Made by a program: the position numbers and the translations under genes. A stretch of 64,000 bases of DNA from Cupriavidus numazuensis (lineage in GTDB: Bacteria; Pseudomonadota; Gammaproteobacteria; Burkholderiales; Burkholderiaceae), in NCBI RefSeq assembly GCF_905397435.1, contig NZ_CAJPVI010000004.1, positions 1-64,000 on the forward strand. Reading direction: 5' to 3'. The notes beneath the pieces are model-generated. The model was not told the origin of the DNA. It worked only from the letters and a program-made list of their open reading frames with translations, and searched no databases. Position 1 is the stretch's first letter. Each line of letters starts with the position of its first letter. Below are positions 1 through 7,428 of the stretch, one piece after another.

Positions 1-1797
1 GAAGGTCGGGCCGGCAATCAGCGTGCCGGCGGTGATCACGCCCGGTTGCACGGTCGTGCCAGCCACCAGGCTCGGCGCGCCCGCCACGTTCACGTTGATC
101 TTGTTGCTGGCGGACAGGTCGGCGGTGCCGGTGACGACCAGCTTGCCGTACGAGCCGCTTTCGCCAATGCCGGTCTGGAAGACGCCGTTGGCGGTCTGGA
201 TGTAGTTGCCGGTGACGGTGGCGGTCACGCCCGGCGCGACGGCCAGCGTGCCCGAGTTGGTCATTGCAGCGTCCGTCAGACTTACGCCGCCGCCCATGTT
301 GAACACGCCGCCATCCGCGATGTTGAAGGCGCCGACATTGAACGTGTTCGCCAGGCCCGACGTGTAGGTGCCGTTGACGTTGACGGTGCCGCCGCCGCTA
401 ACCTGGCCGCTGATGCTGGCCTGGGTGCCATTGAGATTCAGCGTGGCACTGCCGAGCGTGACATTGCCAACCAGATGGCCCGTCAGGTTGATGCCGTTGG
501 TGACGGTGCTCGTGTTGTCGACGGAGATCGCGGTCGCGGCGGTGATCGTGCCGGCAACATCGATCGAGCCCACCGTGCTGTTGGATGCGACATTGATGCC
601 GACGGGGCTGCTCGACAGCCCGATGATGCCGACAACGCCGCCTGTCGCATTGATCGTTCCCGCGACATTGATCGAGCCTACCGTGCTGCCGGATGTCACA
701 TCGATGCCGACCGGGGTGGCCGACGGCCCGATGCCCATCGTGCTGCCGATCGTCGCGGTAATCGCACCATCGTTGTGGATCGCGCCGACCGAGCTGCCCT
801 CGACACGGATGCCCGTTGCCGCGCCACCCGATGACGACGAGGCAGAGATGGTGCCGGTGTTGGTAATGCTGCCGGTCACAGTGGCGGCATTGAGCTTGAT
901 GCCGTACGCCGCGCCGCCGACGCCGATGCCCATGAGACCGGGAGCACCGCCGCTACCGGTGATGCTCCCGTCATTGCTGATCGAGGCAATGGTGCTGTTC
1001 CCGACATTGATGCCGATACCGGCGCCACCAGTGCCGCCGGCCATGCCCATGCCTGCACTTCCGCCGGTGCCTGAGATCACGCTGGCAGCACCGCTATTGA
1101 CGATCGCCCCGGTAGTACCCGACTGGATATCAATGCCGGTACCTGCACCGCCAATACCGGAACCGCCGATGGCGCCGCCGCCGGCGCCACCCGTGCCGGC
1201 GATGGTGCCAAGGTTGGTCAGCGTATTCATTTGGCCCGCGCTCAGGCTGACTGCAGTGCCTGCGCCGCCGCCGGTCGCCCCCATCGTGATGAGGTCGCTA
1301 TAGCCTGCCCCGCCTGTCGCGCGAATGGTGGCGCCGGCGGCATTGGTCAGGTTGTCCAGCAACAGTGAGGACGGTGGGCTGTTGTCGACAATGCGGATCG
1401 CCGTTGCGGCACCGCCGGCGAGTCCGGGCCCGGCGCCAGGCGTGCCCAGGCTTTGAAGCAAGCCTTCATTGTTGATCGTCGGCAGTCCGGCCGACGACGA
1501 CGGGGCCACCACTACAGCCTCGGCACCGCTCACGCTGATCACGCCGTTCGGCGATGTGACATGCAGGCTGCTGCCCGAGTAGAGATAGCAGGTGCCACCG
1601 AACGTGGCCCCAATGGTATTCACCCCGTATGGATTGCAAGTGCCGATGGCCATGGCCGGCGTAGCCGCCAGCACCCCGACCGCCATCATCACGGCAGTGG
1701 CCATGATGCGCGGCACGGACGGCGGCAGTTGGGAAACGGCCGCGGCTACGTCAGCTTCGCGGGGGACTTTGCGGTACGACTGTTTTCTGGAATGCAT
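1..1797 (-). CDS. Autotransporter-type beta-helix surface protein, N-terminal part (truncated by window edge)
   Basis: An open frame runs from an ATG at 1797 to base 1 without a stop (599 codons), so the C-terminus lies outside the window. The first ~50 residues look like an extended signal peptide: a basic n-region, a hydrophobic stretch (MATAVMMAVGVLAAT) and an AMA cleavage site. The rest is Gly/Ala/Thr/Asn-rich with irregular repeats of the type GSI-x-N-x-GTI-x-A, typical of right-handed beta-helix passengers exported by type V secretion. The window end is reached in an autochaperone-like GTL stretch. Function is probably surface adhesion, but the beta-barrel is not visible, so this is inferred from the passenger alone. 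It is divergent from the lipoprotein gene at 1901. Confidence 0.75.
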   Translation of the reverse strand, partial: MHSRKQSYRKVPREADVAAAVSQLPPSVPRIMATAVMMAVGVLAATPAMAIGTCNPYGVNTIGATFGGTCYLYSGSSLHVTSPNGVISVSGAEAVVVAPSSSAGLPTINNEGLLQSLGTPGAGPGLAGGAATAIRIVDNSPPSSLLLDNLTNAAGATIRATGGAGYSDLITMGATGGGAGTAVSLSAGQMNTLTNLGTIAGTGGAGGGAIGGSGIGGAGTGIDIQSGTTGAIVNSGAASVISGTGGSAGMGMAGGTGGAGIGINVGNSTIASISNDGSITGSGGAPGLMGIGVGGAAYGIKLNAATVTGSITNTGTISASSSSGGAATGIRVEGSSVGAIHNDGAITATIGSTMGIGPSATPVGIDVTSGSTVGSINVAGTINATGGVVGIIGLSSSPVGINVASNSTVGSIDVAGTITAATAISVDNTSTVTNGINLTGHLVGNVTLGSATLNLNGTQASISGQVSGGGTVNVNGTYTSGLANTFNVGAFNIADGGVFNMGGGVSLTDAAMTNSGTLAVAPGVTATVTGNYIQTANGVFQTGIGESGSYGKLVVTGTADLSASNKINVNVAGAPSLVAGTTVQPGVITAGTLIAGPTF

Positions 1798-1900
1798 TTC
1801 TTCTGTTAATGGCTGACTACATGAAATCCCGATGGCCGGAGTGCAAAAGGACTCGGTAGACTCCCGTGCTCCGGCCGACTGCTTTTCCGTACTGCTCCAC

Positions 1901-2785
1901 ATGCAAGGCATCCACACGGGCGTTGCCGCCCGGCTTCGCTTCCAGTCTCCGCGACAATGGCTGCGGCTACCGCTACTGCTGTCCTTCGTCCTTCTGCTGG
2001 CCGCATGCACCAGCGTGTCTCCCATCGCCCGCAGGCAGGGCGCCGACACGCTGGCCTCGTCACACGGCTGGCAAGCGCTGCGCCTGCCGGTGCGCGACTT
2101 CATGCTGGCCGGCTACGCGCCACCGGCCGCGATGGCAGACGTGCTGACCATCTACATCGAAGGCGATGGCATGGCCTGGCTCAGCCCCTCGCGCCCTTCC
2201 GACGACCCCACGCCGCTGCGGCCGGTCGCGCTGGAGCTGGCCTTACTGCACAGCCACGGCACGGCCGCCTACCTCGCGCGGCCATGCCAGTACGTGCAGG
2301 ACGCCGAACGCAGGGGCTGCGCCACGCCGTACTGGACCGACCGCCGGTTCGCCGCGGAGGTGGTGGAAGCCGCCAGCGAAGCCATTGACGCGCTCAAACA
2401 GCGCTACCACGCCAGCCGGCTGGTCCTGGTGGGCTACTCGGGCGGTGGCGCCATCGCCACGCTGGTCGCCGCGCGGCGCCACGACGTGGTCCGCCTGGTG
2501 ACTGTCGCCGGCAACCTGGAACCGCTCGCCTGGACCCGTCTGCACGACCTGCCGCCGCTTGCTGGCTCGCTCAACCCGGCCGACGCCTGGCGCCAGTTGC
2601 AGGACATTCCGCAAGTGCATTTCGTCGGCGCCGAAGACACCAACGTCCCACGGGACGTCGCTGCCGCCTACGCCGCACGCTTCCCGGCGGACAAGCGTCC
2701 GGAGATCCGGGTCATCGATGGCGCTTCGCACACCTGCTGCTGGGCATCACGCTGGCCGACGCTAGCCGGCATGGCCTTTCCGTAG
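1901..2785 (+). CDS. Alpha/beta-hydrolase-fold lipoprotein, function unknown
   Basis: A 294-residue protein from the ATG at 1901; an upstream in-frame ATG at 1832 adds 23 residues unlike a signal peptide, and neither start has a clear ribosome site. A long basic n-region is followed by LLLSFVLLLAAC, a lipobox with Cys36, so the protein is probably lipid-anchored in the periplasm. GYSGGG is a typical serine-hydrolase nucleophile elbow, and a C-terminal SHTCCW could supply the catalytic His. An ED pair (GAEDTNVP) may supply the acid. Substrate is unknown. It stands alone, divergent from the autotransporter and convergent with nnrS. Confidence 0.7.
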   Translation: MQGIHTGVAARLRFQSPRQWLRLPLLLSFVLLLAACTSVSPIARRQGADTLASSHGWQALRLPVRDFMLAGYAPPAAMADVLTIYIEGDGMAWLSPSRPSDDPTPLRPVALELALLHSHGTAAYLARPCQYVQDAERRGCATPYWTDRRFAAEVVEAASEAIDALKQRYHASRLVLVGYSGGGAIATLVAARRHDVVRLVTVAGNLEPLAWTRLHDLPPLAGSLNPADAWRQLQDIPQVHFVGAEDTNVPRDVAAAYAARFPADKRPEIRVIDGASHTCCWASRWPTLAGMAFP

Positions 2786-3093
2786 TGACTTGCTCCGCCT
2801 CCCATGCGGATTACGGATGTCAATGTCTAAACTTGAGGACAATCAAACATAGGTTCCGGGCGATATCCGCCCATGCCGATCGGCGGCGCAAATGAAATCG
2901 CCGGACGCGAGCGGTCCGGCGATGTGTTCGGAGGGAAGTTAGTAAGTGCGATACGCGCGGCTCGGGTGCCGAAGCTAGCCCGGGCGTCCTGCGCAGCCCT
3001 GCGGTCAGGCGCGCATTGTCTTCATTGTCTTTGCTGTCTGCATTGTCTTATGCCGGCGCCATGCCAGACTGCCGAGGTCGCCGAAACGGCCCG
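2786..3093. other. Convergent intergenic region with hairpin and 9-nt tandem repeats
   Basis: This 308-bp gap separates the convergent lipoprotein and nnrS genes. It holds a 10-bp perfect stem at 2897-2906/2914-2923 with a 7-nt loop, a possible terminator without a T-tract. At 3014-3049 there are four 9-mers (CATTGTCTT, CATTGTCTT, TGCTGTCTG, CATTGTCTT). No convincing gene is seen. Confidence 0.5.
2897..2923. terminator. Candidate bidirectional terminator hairpin
   Basis: ATCGCCGGAC at 2897-2906 pairs with GTCCGGCGAT at 2914-2923. It lies between convergent genes but lacks a U-tract on either strand, so termination is only inferred. Confidence 0.35.
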
Positions 3094-4314
3094 TCAGCCG
3101 GCCTTCCCATCGATCCTCGGCCTCATCAGCCGCGGCGCGTAGACCACCGCATAGATCGCGAACCCGGCCACCCAGCAAACCGCCGCGCCATAGATCCAAT
3201 GCAGATAGCCGGCCGGCCACGCCAGCGGCCCGATCACGCGCAGCACCGCCGCCGCGGCCACCAGCCAGTACGCCGCGGTCTCGGCAGTACCCGCCGCGAG
3301 CATCCTTCCCGTGTGACCGAGCGCCGTGCGCGTGACCATCGCGATGATCGCGCCGCCCAGCACGCCCACCGTGAACGCATGCGTGGCGATGCCTGCCATC
3401 ACGAGCCCGAGCGCCGCAGCCGCCTGCAGCACGAAAGCCAGCGGCAGCCACGCATAGGCAAGGTGCAGCGACCATAGCAGCGGCCGGTTACCCACCGCAT
3501 AGCCACGCCAGCCAGCCACGCGGATGCCGAGCACCACCGCCGCGGGCACGGACAGTGCCGCAGCAAGCCAACCCGGCAGCGGAGCCAGGCCGGCCAGCAG
3601 CCCAAGCACCGCTGCAGGCACAACAAGCCGATCCACCTTCGGATACTGCCGCAGACGGAAGCCCGGGACCGCATTCGTGGTGAACATCGGGATCACGCGC
3701 CCGCCGATCACGATCACGAACAGCGTGATCAATGCCACGCCGGCCTGGCACGCACGCAACGCGCCATCCGTGTGGCCGCCGGCCTGCAGTCCGAGGCTCG
3801 ACACATTGGCCAGCGCGAGCAGCCACAGTGCAAAGGCCAACGGATAGTTGCGGCGATTGCCGCCGCGGACCAGCGTGCGCGTGAATGCGAGCGCGGCCAG
3901 CGGCAGGAACGCAGCGTCGATCCATGAGGCGGGCGCACCGGAACCGAACCACATTGCCCCGCGTCCGGCCAGCCACAGCAAGAACAGGCAGGCCAGCAGC
4001 GCGCCGGTCGGCGTCGGCTGCCCCGTCCAAGCACGTCCTGCCGTGAAGAGGAAGCCCACCACGATGGCCGCCGCAAAGCCGAACACCATTTCATGCGCGT
4101 GCCACAGCATCGGCGGCAACGCGGCAGACGGCGCTGCGGCCAGCGTGCCGCCAAACATCGCTGCCCATGCGGCCACGGCAATCGCCGCGAAGATCGCGCC
4201 ACCCAGGTAGAACGGTCGGAAGCCAAGTGCGAACAGCGCAAAGCCACGCGGCGGCGGCCCCGCTTCCGGCGACTTGCGCGGACCGCGTGCGGGCAGGATA
4301 GGGATGGTTTCCAT
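3094..4314 (-). CDS. nnrS: NnrS family membrane heme protein
   Basis: A 406-residue polytopic membrane protein. Hallmarks of the NnrS family are FRPFYLGGAIFAA near residue 30 and WHAHEMVFGFAAAIVVGF followed by GRAWTGQPTP, plus about twelve hydrophobic segments to the C-terminus. NnrS proteins are heme- and copper-containing membrane proteins made under denitrifying conditions and linked to nitric-oxide stress protection; the exact reaction is unsettled. It is divergent from narK1, and the shared intergenic region holds an NNR/Dnr-like box 20 bp from its start codon. Placement beside nar and nir fits a role in the NO response. Confidence 0.9.
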   Translation of the reverse strand: METIPILPARGPRKSPEAGPPPRGFALFALGFRPFYLGGAIFAAIAVAAWAAMFGGTLAAAPSAALPPMLWHAHEMVFGFAAAIVVGFLFTAGRAWTGQPTPTGALLACLFLLWLAGRGAMWFGSGAPASWIDAAFLPLAALAFTRTLVRGGNRRNYPLAFALWLLALANVSSLGLQAGGHTDGALRACQAGVALITLFVIVIGGRVIPMFTTNAVPGFRLRQYPKVDRLVVPAAVLGLLAGLAPLPGWLAAALSVPAAVVLGIRVAGWRGYAVGNRPLLWSLHLAYAWLPLAFVLQAAAALGLVMAGIATHAFTVGVLGGAIIAMVTRTALGHTGRMLAAGTAETAAYWLVAAAAVLRVIGPLAWPAGYLHWIYGAAVCWVAGFAIYAVVYAPRLMRPRIDGKAG

Positions 4315-4334
4315 GATGGGCGCGTGCGAGAGGT

Positions 4335-4348
4335 TTGATCCTTGTCAC
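4335..4348 (+). promoter_or_regulatory. FNR/NNR-like box between nnrS and narK1
   Basis: TTGAT-CCTT-GTCAC matches 9 of 10 fixed bases of the Dnr/NNR-type motif TTGAT-N4-GTCAA. A class II activator centred here would start transcription near 4383 on the plus strand, about 155 nt before narK1. In the nnrS direction the predicted start would fall inside nnrS, so narK1 is the likelier target. Confidence 0.5.
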
Positions 4349-4537
4349 GGGTTGATACCGTGTCCAGGCGGGCTGCATTCACGATATCACCGTGATGCGG
4401 CCGCCGTCCTCCGCCGATGGAACTAGCTCCACCAGCAGGCTCCGTGGCGTGGCGGCTTGTGCTCCCGGCGAATGGTCAGCCGCAGCGGCCATGCCTACGC
4501 TGGCGTCATCCGTCAAAGTTGACACAGGAGCATGGCC

Positions 4538-5827
4538 ATGGCCACCCCCACACGCGCGGCGCGCATGCCGGAGCCCGTCCCTCCCGGCGCATGGACGACG
4601 CTGGCATCGAGCACCTTCGCCTTCACCATCTGCTTTGCCGTCTGGATGCTGTTCGCGGTCCTCGGCATCCCGCTCAAGAAAGAACTCGGGCTTAACGAAA
4701 CCGAGTTCGGCTTGCTGGCCGCCACACCCGTGCTGAGCGGCTCGCTGATCCGTGTGCCGCTTGGCATCTGGACCGACCGCTACGGCGGCCGCGTCGTGTT
4801 CTTCGTGCTGATGCTGGCCACGGTGATCCCGATCTGGCTGATCTCGTATGCGCACACGCTGTGGCAACTGCTGGTGCTGGGCCTGTTCGTCGGGCTGGCC
4901 GGCGGCTCGTTCTCCGTTGGCACGCCTTACGTCGCGCGCTGGTTTCCGCGTTCGCGCCAGGGGCTCGCGATGGGCATCTTCGGCGCCGGCAATTCGGGCG
5001 CAGCACTGACGAAGTTCGTCGCCCCGGCACTGATCCTGACTGCGGGCACGTGGGAAATCGTGCCGCGCGTGTATTCGGTGGCCATGCTGGTGACGGCTCT
5101 CGTGTTCTGGGTCGGTTCGCGCAGCAATCCTGCCCACCGCGTGGCGTCCAGCACCGGCTGGCGCGAACAGCTCGCCGTGATGCGCGATCCGCGCGTGTGG
5201 CGCTACTCGCAGTATTACTCGGTGGTGTTCGGCGGCTACGTCGGCCTGTCATTGTGGATGACCAAGTACTACATCGGCGAATACGGCTTCGACATGAAGG
5301 TGGCCGCCTTCCTGGCCGCTTGCTTCTCGCTGCCCGGCGGCGTGCTGCGCGCAATCGGCGGCTGGATCTCCGACCGCTATGGCGCGCACCGCACCACGTG
5401 GTGGGTGATGTGGGTGAGCTGGGTCGGCTTCTTCCTACTGAGCTACCCGCAGACGGATTTCGTGATCCACACCACCACGGGCCCGCAGAGCTTCCGTATC
5501 GCGCTGACGCCGATGGTGTTCACGTTCCTGCTGTTCGTGGTCGGCATTGCCTTCGCGATCGGCAAGGCTTCGGTCTTCAAGTTCATCTCGAACGATTTCA
5601 CGCACAACATCGGCGCTGTCTCCGGCGTAGTCGGGCTCGCGGGCGGGCTGGGCGGCTTCGTGCTGCCGATCCTGTTCGGCGTGCTGGCCGACCTGACCGG
5701 CGTGCGCAGCAGCTGCTTCATGCTGATGTACGGCACCGTGTGCGTGAGCCTGGTCTGGATGCACTACAGCCAGCGCGCCGAACGCCGGCGCAAGGAGCAG
5801 GCGGTCGGCCTCACCCAGGCCGCCTGA
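4538..5827 (+). CDS. narK1: Nitrate/nitrite MFS transporter NarK1 type
   Basis: A 429-residue major facilitator of the nitrate/nitrite porter family, with twelve hydrophobic segments and the MFS loop signature GIWTDRYGGR after TM2. The glycine-rich nitrate-signature regions are present (GNSGAALTKF; GLAGGLGGFVLP). Two in-frame ATGs exist at 4532 and 4538. The second gives about 7 nt between the ribosome site AGGAG (4526-4530) and the start codon and is preferred. It is followed 39 bp later by a second NarK, a NarK1-NarK2 pair common in denitrifiers, where NarK1-type proteins act as nitrate:proton symporters. It heads the nitrate-respiration operon. Confidence 0.9.
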   Translation: MATPTRAARMPEPVPPGAWTTLASSTFAFTICFAVWMLFAVLGIPLKKELGLNETEFGLLAATPVLSGSLIRVPLGIWTDRYGGRVVFFVLMLATVIPIWLISYAHTLWQLLVLGLFVGLAGGSFSVGTPYVARWFPRSRQGLAMGIFGAGNSGAALTKFVAPALILTAGTWEIVPRVYSVAMLVTALVFWVGSRSNPAHRVASSTGWREQLAVMRDPRVWRYSQYYSVVFGGYVGLSLWMTKYYIGEYGFDMKVAAFLAACFSLPGGVLRAIGGWISDRYGAHRTTWWVMWVSWVGFFLLSYPQTDFVIHTTTGPQSFRIALTPMVFTFLLFVVGIAFAIGKASVFKFISNDFTHNIGAVSGVVGLAGGLGGFVLPILFGVLADLTGVRSSCFMLMYGTVCVSLVWMHYSQRAERRRKEQAVGLTQAA

Positions 5828-5866
5828 CGGCCCCCCTGACATCCCTTTCCACTCGAGCACACTGTC

Positions 5867-7252
5867 ATGTCCACTTCCGTACTGACCCGCTGGGAGCCCG
5901 AAAACGCGGCCTTCTGGCAGAACACCGGCGAGCGCATCGCCTATCGCAACCTGTGGATCTCGATCCCGGCGCTGATGCTGGCCTTCGTGGTCTGGATGCT
6001 GTGGAGCGTGGTGGCGGTCAACCTGGACCGCGCCGGCTTCCAGTTCACCAAGAACCAGCTGTTCTGGCTCACGGCGCTGCCTGCGTTGTCCGGCGCCACG
6101 CTGCGCATCTTCTACTCCTTCCTCGTCCCGGTGTTCGGCGGACGACGATTCACCGCGATCTCCACGGCGCTGCTGCTGATCCCCGCGCTCGGCATGGGCT
6201 TCGCGCTGCGCGACCCGTCCACGAGCTATCCGACGCTGCTCGCGCTCGCACTGCTGTGCGGCTTCGGCGGCGCCAACTTCAGTTCGTCGATGGCCAACAT
6301 CAGCTTCTTCTTCCCGAAGGCAAAGAAGGGACTGGCCACGGGCCTCAACGCAGGCATCGGCAATCTCGGCGTGTCGGTCGTGCAGTTCGTCACGCCGCTC
6401 GTGGTATCGGTGGCTGTGTTCGGCACGCTTGGCGGCGACCCGCAGCAATACCAGGCCGGCGACGCCATGAAGAACCTGTGGCTGCAGAACGCGGGCTTCA
6501 TCTGGGTGCCGTTCATCGTGGTGTCGTCGCTGGCGGCATGGTTCGGCATGCATGACATCGCCGACGCCAAGGCGTCCTTCGCCGACCAGGCCATCATCTT
6601 CAAGCGCAAGCACAACTGGCTGATGTGCTGGCTCTATGTGGGCACGTTCGGCTCGTTCATCGGCTTCTCCGCCGGCCTGGCGCTGCTCACCAAGTCGCAG
6701 TTCCCGGGCGTAAACCCGACCGCGTATGCATTCCTGGGGCCGCTGGTCGGCGCGCTGACGCGTCCCGTGGGCGGCTGGATCTCCGACAAGCTTGGCGGCG
6801 CGCGCGTCACGCTGTGGACGTTTGTCGGCATGATCGCCGCCGTGTTCGCCGTGCTGGCCGCACTGCCGCATGACGGCGTGGCAGGAAGCTTCCCGGCCTT
6901 CCTGGCAGCCTTCGTCGCGCTGTTCGCACTGACCGGGGTCGGCAACGGTTCCACGTTCCGCATGATCCCGGTGATCTTCCTGACCGAACGCCAGCGTGCC
7001 GCCAGGGGCAAGGGCGATGCCGCACAGAAGCAGGCATTGCAGGATGCCGGCAAGGAATCCGCCGCGGTGCTCGGTTTCTCCGGTGCGATCGGCGCCTACG
7101 GCGGCTTCTTCATCCCGAAGAGCTTCGGCACCTCGCTGGAACTGACCGGCTCCGCCGACGCCGCGCTGTACTGCTTCATCGCGTTCTACGTGAGCTGCGT
7201 GCTCGTGACATGGTGGTGCTACGCGCGCCGCAACGCGGCCATGCCCTGCTGA
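5867..7252 (+). CDS. narK2: Nitrate/nitrite MFS antiporter NarK2 type
   Basis: A 461-residue MFS transporter, longer than its upstream neighbour and with an N-terminal region like E. coli NarK (LTRWEPENAAFWQNTGERIA). Visible signatures include GGWISDKLGG after TM8 and GNLGVSVVQF in TM5, the nitrate-signature segment. NarK2-type proteins exchange cytoplasmic nitrite for nitrate. It is co-directional with narK1 (39-bp gap) and narG (176-bp gap). A strong hairpin lies just past its stop codon, so the transporter and reductase sections of the transcript may be separable. Confidence 0.9.
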   Translation: MSTSVLTRWEPENAAFWQNTGERIAYRNLWISIPALMLAFVVWMLWSVVAVNLDRAGFQFTKNQLFWLTALPALSGATLRIFYSFLVPVFGGRRFTAISTALLLIPALGMGFALRDPSTSYPTLLALALLCGFGGANFSSSMANISFFFPKAKKGLATGLNAGIGNLGVSVVQFVTPLVVSVAVFGTLGGDPQQYQAGDAMKNLWLQNAGFIWVPFIVVSSLAAWFGMHDIADAKASFADQAIIFKRKHNWLMCWLYVGTFGSFIGFSAGLALLTKSQFPGVNPTAYAFLGPLVGALTRPVGGWISDKLGGARVTLWTFVGMIAAVFAVLAALPHDGVAGSFPAFLAAFVALFALTGVGNGSTFRMIPVIFLTERQRAARGKGDAAQKQALQDAGKESAAVLGFSGAIGAYGGFFIPKSFGTSLELTGSADAALYCFIAFYVSCVLVTWWCYARRNAAMPC

Positions 7253-7262
7253 TGTGCTGCCG

Positions 7263-7292
7263 GCCGGCCTAGTTCTGTCGAACTAGGCCGGC
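7263..7292 (+). terminator. Strong hairpin between narK2 and narG
   Basis: GCCGGCCTAGTTC at 7263-7275 pairs perfectly with GAACTAGGCCGGC at 7280-7292 around a TGTC tetraloop. There is no T-tract downstream. It could be a terminator that leaves narG on its own promoter, or an mRNA-stabilising or processing element. Confidence 0.5.
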
Positions 7293-7428
7293 GCCCGCCG
7301 ACTAGCCCGAACGCACCGCGCGGCCTGTTCCACCAGCGAATTGGCGCGCACTTTCCTCCCCCATAAGCTACGAGTGTCCCTGCAACGGCCCCACGCCGCG
7401 CGCAGCAAGCATTCGCGGAGAACAAGAG

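Noticed and set aside
46-1303. Plus-strand open frames of 262 and 311 codons
   Set aside because: They are antisense shadows of the autotransporter passenger, whose minus-strand frame has a signal peptide and beta-helix repeats.
4512-4523. GTCAAAGTTGAC as an FNR box
   Set aside because: The half-sites are separated by 2 bp rather than 4, so it does not fit the Crp/Fnr family geometry, and it lies too close to the narK1 start.
5435-6871. A 478-codon minus-strand frame across narK1-narK2
   Set aside because: It is antisense to two clear MFS transporter genes and composed of Arg/His/Glu-rich low-complexity sequence.
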